Positions 50,214 through 54,844 of a stretch of 54,844 bases of DNA are shown piece by piece; the stretch's first letter is position 1; every line of letters starts with the position of its first letter. Origin of the DNA: Actinomycetes bacterium (lineage in GTDB: Bacteria > Actinomycetota > Acidimicrobiia > Acidimicrobiales > SZUA-35); assembly GCA_024280015.1 (NCBI GenBank), contig JAJRQY010000162.1:1-54844 (forward strand). The letters are read 5' to 3'. The position numbers and the translations under genes are program-made. The notes below the pieces were generated by a model. The model searched no databases. It was not told the DNA's origin and worked only from the letters and a program-made list of their open reading frames with translations.

Positions 50214-51548
50214 CTAGGGCTGAGCCAGGGTCCGCGCCCGGCTCTGGACCTCGGCCCGAAGCTCGGTGATGGAAGCATCGACCGGCAAGCCATTGTCGAC
50301 CGACAGGGCTCCTTCGACCCAGACCTGTCGCACGGCGGCACGAGAACCGCCCCAGACAATGGCGGGAATGATGTCGCCGTTGCTGAGGATTGGTCCGAAG
50401 GAAAGCTGATCCGGATCGAGGTGGACCATGTCGGATCGAAAACCGGCACGAAGCTGTCCCAGGTCGGGTCGACCCAATACCGATGCCGCCCCACACGTGG
50501 TCATCGCCAGCACATCCGCCGGACCGAGGGCTGCGGCGTCGTGATTGTTCAGCCGGTGTAAACGAAGAGCGGTCCGCATCTCTTCGAACAGATCCAACCG
50601 GTAATGAGAAGCCGGGCCATCGGTGGCCAGACAGACATTGATGCCAGCGTCTTGTAGACGTTGCAGCGGTGCGATTCCCTGGGCGTGGCCCATATTGGAC
50701 ACCGGGCAATGGCAAATCCCGACCCCACGCTCGGCCAGCAGGGCGATGTCTTCGTCATCGACCCAGATGCCATGGGCGGCAACCGTCTTGGGAGTGAGCA
50801 GACCCAGTTCGTCCAAGACCTTGACCACCGATGAGCCGAGCCCAGCAACCATCTGGTTCTCGGTTGGGAGCTCGGCCACATGGATGTGAATCAACAGGTC
50901 GTTGTCGGCGGCCAGCTGGCCAACGGACGCAAGGGTGTCCGGTCCGAGGGCGTAGGCCGAGTGAGGGCCAAGGCCCGCACCGATCAGCCGATGCTCGGCG
51001 TGACGGTTGGCGAAGTCGACTGCTGCTTCCAACTGCTGGGAGATGGGCCCGAGACCGGCGAAGGAGTCGGCCTCGATAAACGGGGCAGTGATGACAGATC
51101 GGAAGTTGGCTTCGATGGCGGCTTCGGCCATTGCGTCGGCATGGAAGTACATTTCACAACTGGTGCCAATGCCATTGCTGAGCATCTCGACGACACCGAG
51201 AGCCATGCCAGCTCTCACGTCGGCCGGGGTGAGCTTGGACTCTCGGGGCCACATCACTTCCTTGAGCCAGCGGTCAACCGGTAGTCCTTCACCTGCGCCA
51301 CGGAACAGGACCATGGGGGTATGGCAGTGGGCGTTGATCAGGGCGGGCATGAGCAAGCCGGGGATATCGACGTTCCGGACGTCGGGCCCGACGGGTGGTG
51401 CGTCGCTGGCTGGACCAGACCAGACAATGGCCCCATCAACAACATCGACGACACCATCATCGACCAGTTCCATCGACTCGCCGCCGAGCAGGAGCTGGTT
51501 GGCGACATAGCGGGTGGCCGAGGTCGGACCATCGTGTTGGGAGGTCAT
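50214..51548 (-). CDS. Amidohydrolase, 5'-deoxyadenosine/S-adenosylhomocysteine deaminase type (MtaD/TRZ-ATZ family)
   Basis: This 444-residue metal-dependent deaminase has the N-terminal metal motif LINAHCHTPMVLFRGAGEGL, LKEVMWPRESKLTPADV, the central LLIHIHVAELPTENQM, and the sequence TVAAHGIWVDDEDIALLAER with GICHCPVSNM and the Asp ligand in CLATDGPASHYRLDLFEEMR. This pattern is shared by MtaD-type deaminases that act on 5'-methylthioadenosine, S-adenosylhomocysteine or 5'-deoxyadenosine, and by atrazine chlorohydrolase; the exact substrate is open. ATG 51548 is preferred; the extension to 51590 is not family-like. A weak -10 box (CATAAT) immediately precedes the ATG. Confidence 0.85.
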   Translation of the reverse strand: MTSQHDGPTSATRYVANQLLLGGESMELVDDGVVDVVDGAIVWSGPASDAPPVGPDVRNVDIPGLLMPALINAHCHTPMVLFRGAGEGLPVDRWLKEVMWPRESKLTPADVRAGMALGVVEMLSNGIGTSCEMYFHADAMAEAAIEANFRSVITAPFIEADSFAGLGPISQQLEAAVDFANRHAEHRLIGAGLGPHSAYALGPDTLASVGQLAADNDLLIHIHVAELPTENQMVAGLGSSVVKVLDELGLLTPKTVAAHGIWVDDEDIALLAERGVGICHCPVSNMGHAQGIAPLQRLQDAGINVCLATDGPASHYRLDLFEEMRTALRLHRLNNHDAAALGPADVLAMTTCGAASVLGRPDLGQLRAGFRSDMVHLDPDQLSFGPILSNGDIIPAIVWGGSRAAVRQVWVEGALSVDNGLPVDASITELRAEVQSRARTLAQP

Positions 51549-51621
51549 CGAATTATGGTGGTCATCGGACCATGGCTGTTGCTGGCACAAGACGGAGTGT
51601 AAGTCACTCTGGCTTTAACAG

Positions 51622-53250
51622 CTAGCCGCCAACTGGCCGGAAGAGTTCGTTGCCGTCGGCGTCGAGAACACTGCTGAATGAGCCGTCCGTACGAAACTTC
51701 ATGCCCGTCAAGAAGGCAACCCCTGCTCGTGGCTGGGTCCAGAACATGCCGTCGTCGGTCTCGAGTACAACGACGGCGACTTCCGGGGGAAATCCTGCCC
51801 ACATCCCGCCAGAGCTAAAGACTGCTGCCTGGCCGCTCGGGTCGCCGAAGGGAGGATTCTCAATGAATTCCAAAGACTCTCTGTCCGTCTTGTTCCCGGC
51901 GGTAATGGTCACGTTGTTGGACCAGCCCATCGTGAGGTTTCTCACATTGGTGTCAGGGCTCTTGGCCGATGAGCCAAAGCCGAACCGGTGATCAGCGACT
52001 GCGGTCCAAACACATCCATCGCCCACGCTGCCAATGACCGTGAACTTGATGAAGATCGCCTCCGGGTACTCCTCTATGGTTTCGGACCACCAGGAATCGT
52101 AAAGCTCTTCCAACGACGGACAGGCCGACAGGTCACCGATCACGACTTCGGTTCCGAGGTCACTGGTGTCAAAACGAGGCTTCGGGGCAGGAGCAGCAAG
52201 GACAATAAGCGGGTCCTCGCCCAGAACAGTCTCACCCTCCAGCACATAGTGCGAAGGCGGGGGAGTGGCCTCGTCGAAGCGACCGTTGAGCAACTCGGCT
52301 CCGACGTACTCGGTGGCGGTGACCTGCGTGTCGTCGATCTGAGCCTCGCGCCGCAATATCTCCTTGCCATCCACGTCCATTGCACGGAGAACCACGGTCT
52401 CACCGGGGCTTAGGCCTGATCGAAATGCTGCTACTCCGTTGCGTGGTCTCATCCATACCGGCCCGGCTTCTCGGGTCAGGGCGACAACTGCGGTTTCGAC
52501 GGGAAGTTGTGACCAGAGCACCAGACCGTCTGCGGGCAAGATGAACGGGTATGGGTCGATGTTTCCGCTTTCGACTGATTGTTGCTGGATCAATCTGAGG
52601 CTGCCGGGTTCGACGGCCTGATACTGGGTCATTCCCCCAAGCGATGACATGACCGTCCGTCGGCGAACGATGTCGGTGGGATCCGATGCGTTGAATTCTT
52701 CCCACTTGCTGCCAGCAACGTCGTCGACGATATTGACAACAACCGGTGCTCCTTCGACCCATCCAAGCAGAATCGTTTTGACGTGGATGCCGTTCGCGGC
52801 ATTTTCCTCGACATTGACTCGATCCAGCATCTGGTTGATATCGGGTTGCGTGATTGGCAAGAAACCAACCTCGTCTCCCAGATCCGATGTGTCGAACTGA
52901 GGCTCGGGACCTTGGGTGGCATGGACGATGAGAGGATCAAGGCTGACGATGGCCTCGCCGGGTAGGACAAGGGTGGATGAGCGGTCAAGATCGTCCTGCT
53001 GGATCTCGGTTGTTTCGGCCGAGTCGAGTTCGAAGGTGTTGTCAGAGTTTGAGCCCAGCCATGCGAACGAGCCAGCCACCACCACAAGACCCGCCGCAGC
53101 GGCCAGAAGCCAGCGTCGGTTACTGGTTGAAGACGTTGGCTCTGTATCAAGCCGGGCGACGATCTGGGCGAACTCGAGATCGGGGGAGGTGCTGTTGGCC
53201 ACGGTGGTCAAGGTCTCCCGCAGGCGGGACTCGGGCGATTCGGTACTCAT
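51622..53250 (-). CDS. Membrane protein coupled to ECF sigma factor (putative anti-sigma or sensor)
   Basis: The 542-residue protein has a cytoplasmic N-terminus of about 45 residues, one membrane helix (RRWLLAAAAGLVVVAGSFAW) and a large exterior part. Its ATG overlaps the stop of the sigma-factor gene (ATGA), the usual position of an anti-sigma factor, but I see no zinc-binding HxxxCxxC motif. The exterior region is an internal duplication: VLPGEAIVSLDPLIVHATQG with PQFDTSDLGDEV recurs as VLEGETVLGEDPLIVLAAPA with PRFDTSDLGTEV about 250 residues later, and AGPVWMRPRNGVAAFRSGL recurs as GMFWTQPRAGVAFLTGM. The duplicated domain may sense an external signal. The function is inferred from position. 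Confidence 0.75.
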   Translation of the reverse strand: MSTESPESRLRETLTTVANSTSPDLEFAQIVARLDTEPTSSTSNRRWLLAAAAGLVVVAGSFAWLGSNSDNTFELDSAETTEIQQDDLDRSSTLVLPGEAIVSLDPLIVHATQGPEPQFDTSDLGDEVGFLPITQPDINQMLDRVNVEENAANGIHVKTILLGWVEGAPVVVNIVDDVAGSKWEEFNASDPTDIVRRRTVMSSLGGMTQYQAVEPGSLRLIQQQSVESGNIDPYPFILPADGLVLWSQLPVETAVVALTREAGPVWMRPRNGVAAFRSGLSPGETVVLRAMDVDGKEILRREAQIDDTQVTATEYVGAELLNGRFDEATPPPSHYVLEGETVLGEDPLIVLAAPAPKPRFDTSDLGTEVVIGDLSACPSLEELYDSWWSETIEEYPEAIFIKFTVIGSVGDGCVWTAVADHRFGFGSSAKSPDTNVRNLTMGWSNNVTITAGNKTDRESLEFIENPPFGDPSGQAAVFSSGGMWAGFPPEVAVVVLETDDGMFWTQPRAGVAFLTGMKFRTDGSFSSVLDADGNELFRPVGG

Positions 53251-53774
53251 GGTTCGATCCTTTCCTTCAGCTGGGCAAGGCCCCGATGGATCAGTGACTT
53301 GACCGTCCCCGGTCGAACCCCCATCAGCTCGGCAATATCGGGAACAGTCAGGTCCTCATAGAACCGCAGCACGAGAGCCGTGCGCTGACGCTCCGACAAG
53401 TCAGCCAGGAGCTCCCAGACCTCGTCCACTTCCGGGGGCCAATCAGCTTGGCTTGATTGGGAGGCAACGATTTGCAGCTTGCGCTTCTCCACTCCTCGTC
53501 GCCGGGTTCGAGAGTGGCAGTTGTTGACCACGATTCGCCGTAGGTATTGCTCCGGTTTCTGTACCTTGGACCGCCGTTGATAGACGGAGACGAAGGCGTC
53601 TTGCACTGCCTCCTCCGCCAGCTGGAGTGACCCGGTTAGCAGATGGGCAAGACGAACAAGCCCGGGCATCAGATCTTCGAATAGGACGGCAAGGTCATCC
53701 ATTGATTCCAGGCGGGGGCGCGACGAATCCCGATCGGTTCCAAGTATCAGGATCTGGTTGTGATCTTGAGCCAT
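53247..53774 (-). CDS. RNA polymerase ECF sigma factor
   Basis: This 175-residue protein has the two regions of ECF sigma factors. Region 2 reads FEDLMPGLVRLAHLLTGSLQ, AEEAVQDAFVSVYQRR and PEQYLRRIVVNNCHSRTRRR; region 4 reads LLADLSERQRTALVLRFYED, LTVPDIAELMGVRPGTVKSL and IHRGLAQLKERI. It resembles the SigE/SigM-like group of actinobacteria. It should direct transcription of its own operon and target genes, kept inactive by the coupled membrane protein. The start may be ATG 53774 or, less likely, ATG 53702 just before the region 2 helix. Confidence 0.9.
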   Translation of the reverse strand: MAQDHNQILILGTDRDSSRPRLESMDDLAVLFEDLMPGLVRLAHLLTGSLQLAEEAVQDAFVSVYQRRSKVQKPEQYLRRIVVNNCHSRTRRRGVEKRKLQIVASQSSQADWPPEVDEVWELLADLSERQRTALVLRFYEDLTVPDIAELMGVRPGTVKSLIHRGLAQLKERIEP

Positions 53775-53888
53775 CTCAGGTCCGACGCACCGGACAGGAG
53801 GAAACGTTGCTGATACAGATCAATTTGTTGGCCGCACTTAGCGAACCGGCGCTCGCTAGCAGGTCAGGAATCAACAGAGGACTCGGTT

Positions 53889-54842
53889 CTAGCCCGCACC
53901 GGACACGAACATCTCGTCGTCGATACCGCGCCGGTAAGCCTCCAGGGCTTCGGCAGAGGAATCCAAACGCAGATTGCTCTTGCCAAAGTTTTCGTGCCAA
54001 TAGCTGATGGCAACGATCTCCGGATAGTCCCCATCCGGCCCGAAAAGCGAGAGGGCATCGCTGATCCATTGAGCCTTGTCACCTATGTCCGGCCGGTCGA
54101 TCACTCCCCATTCGATGATGGCAATAGGTTTCCCCGAGGAGGAGAGGGAGATGATTTTGTCCCACGAGTTCGCAAGGACCTCCTCAAAACTCCACCATCC
54201 AGCACCTGGCTCTTGTGGTCCGTAGACCGAAACCCCGATCCAATCGATGTAGTCATCGCCGGGGTAGTAGTCGTCGATGTCGTTCCATGAGTCCTCAGAA
54301 CTATTGGTGGCATCGACGTGGAAGACCCAGGTCACATTGTTGACGCCTTCGGCTCGGAACAGGTCGATGATGCCTCGATAGGCGTCGCGGAAGCGCTCCG
54401 CCCCATCTGGCGCTTTTGGGTCGCCGTATTGGTCGATTGATTGGCCGCCGTTCCAGGTTGCGTTCCAAGGAAACCAGGAGCGATTGACCTCAGTGCCAAA
54501 CTCGATTATCAGAGGAATGTCCGCTGCTTTGGCTGCTCGTGCCCAAGCCCGAAGCTCAGCATCAAAGTCGCCATCGATGAAGGCCTGCATGCTGTAGTTC
54601 GGATCGGGCAATTCCTCGTTCATATTGCGCGGCATCATTCGGATGTAAGGAACGACGCCGGCATCAGCCAAGGCAGCGACCCGCTGGGACGGAAAGGTAA
54701 TCCCTGGTTCGGGTAGCCACCAATTGTTGGAGAACATGGCCCACGCCAGTTTCTTACCGACCAGATCTTCAAACTCACTGACCTTGTCCGCTGTGACCTC
54801 GTCTTCCCAACCACCAAAATCAGGATAGGCGGCGTGGTAGAT
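53889..54842 (-). CDS. Secreted glycoside hydrolase, GH26-like (5' end outside window)
   Basis: The gene runs off the right edge; the frame is open upstream of the first internal ATG (54737) and reads AAYPDFGGWEDE and LVGKKLAWAMFSNNWW, so the N-terminus is missing. The TIM-barrel features are PYIRMMPRNMNEELPDPNYS, the acid/base Glu in LIIEFGTEVNRSWFPWNAT, the segment VTWVFHVDATN with DDYIDWIGVSVYG, and the nucleophile Glu in PIAIIEWGVIDRP. This is the GH26 pattern (beta-mannanase or related endoglycanase, clan GH-A). The substrate is a plant or algal beta-glycan by family, not by direct evidence. It ends 113 bases before the sigma-factor start region. Confidence 0.8.
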   Translation of the reverse strand: MYHAAYPDFGGWEDEVTADKVSEFEDLVGKKLAWAMFSNNWWLPEPGITFPSQRVAALADAGVVPYIRMMPRNMNEELPDPNYSMQAFIDGDFDAELRAWARAAKAADIPLIIEFGTEVNRSWFPWNATWNGGQSIDQYGDPKAPDGAERFRDAYRGIIDLFRAEGVNNVTWVFHVDATNSSEDSWNDIDDYYPGDDYIDWIGVSVYGPQEPGAGWWSFEEVLANSWDKIISLSSSGKPIAIIEWGVIDRPDIGDKAQWISDALSLFGPDGDYPEIVAISYWHENFGKSNLRLDSSAEALEAYRRGIDDEMFVSGAG

Positions 54843-54844
54843 GC

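Noticed and set aside
1-54844. CRISPR arrays, insertion sequences, integrases, rRNA and tRNA genes
   Set aside because: I looked for regularly spaced repeats, transposase motifs and tRNA/rRNA signatures on both strands and saw none.

Overview
The window reads as a chromosomal segment of a free-living, probably aquatic actinobacterium. The closest fit I can argue is the class Acidimicrobiia, but this is inference from gene content and not a phylogenetic result. The evidence is a moderately high GC content, frequent GTG and TTG starts, many ATGA/GTGA gene overlaps, two enzymes of mycothiol-dependent families, a secreted metalloprotease ending in a DUF4214 domain, and many Thr/Ser/Asp-rich lipoproteins. 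I see no rRNA, tRNA, CRISPR array, insertion sequence or prophage gene.

Layout. 0-3.4 kb (+): a translationally coupled P450, class III CoA-transferase and acyl-CoA-dehydrogenase-like gene; the last carries the residue signature of 3-sulfinopropionyl-CoA desulfinase. 3.5-9.6 kb: secreted metalloprotease, VanZ-RDD membrane protein, UspA, a small unknown, a gene remnant and a lipoprotein. 9.6-16.1 kb (-): histidine utilisation in the transcription order hutH-hutU-[array of five overlapping 5-codon minigenes]-deformylase-hutF-hutI. No hutG is visible. 16.2-18.6 kb (-): an Rv2466c-like mycothiol enzyme, a peroxiredoxin-like gene whose active-site Cys codon is an in-frame TGA (probable selenocysteine), and cbiZ. 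18.8-28.9 kb: GABA/polyamine-type nitrogen catabolism (gabT, gabD, a glutamine-synthetase-like ligase, a PuuD-type hydrolase, a GATase) mixed with a mycothiol-dependent isomerase family member, a thioesterase, a PPOX protein and a DMT transporter. 29-36.7 kb: PhyH dioxygenase divergent from a TetR regulator, a small membrane protein coupled to an alpha/beta hydrolase, a methyltransferase, an ArsR-MFS pair and two lipoproteins. 36.7-43.3 kb: sugar ABC importer (two permeases and a binding protein, -) divergent from a DeoR regulator with galT and galK (+); two perfect 19-bp inverted sites flank the divergent promoters. 43.3-46.2 kb: a lipoprotein, and an Lrp/AsnC regulator divergent from alanine dehydrogenase around a perfect palindrome. 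46.2-50.2 kb: a metal ABC permease behind a Zur/Fur-like palindrome and, 2.3 kb further on the other strand, a metal ABC ATPase; between them lie an SDR, a small membrane protein and a structured intergenic region. 50.2-54.8 kb (-): a nucleoside-type amidohydrolase, an ECF sigma factor with a membrane partner, and a partial GH26-like secreted glycosidase.

How it works together. Most of the window serves uptake and catabolism of small organic compounds: histidine, GABA or polyamines, alanine, galactose-type sugars, and possibly an organosulfur acid. Each block has a local regulator or an overlapping operon structure. The three observations I would examine first are the minigene array in the hut operon, the TGA-containing peroxiredoxin, and the desulfinase-like pair at the left edge.
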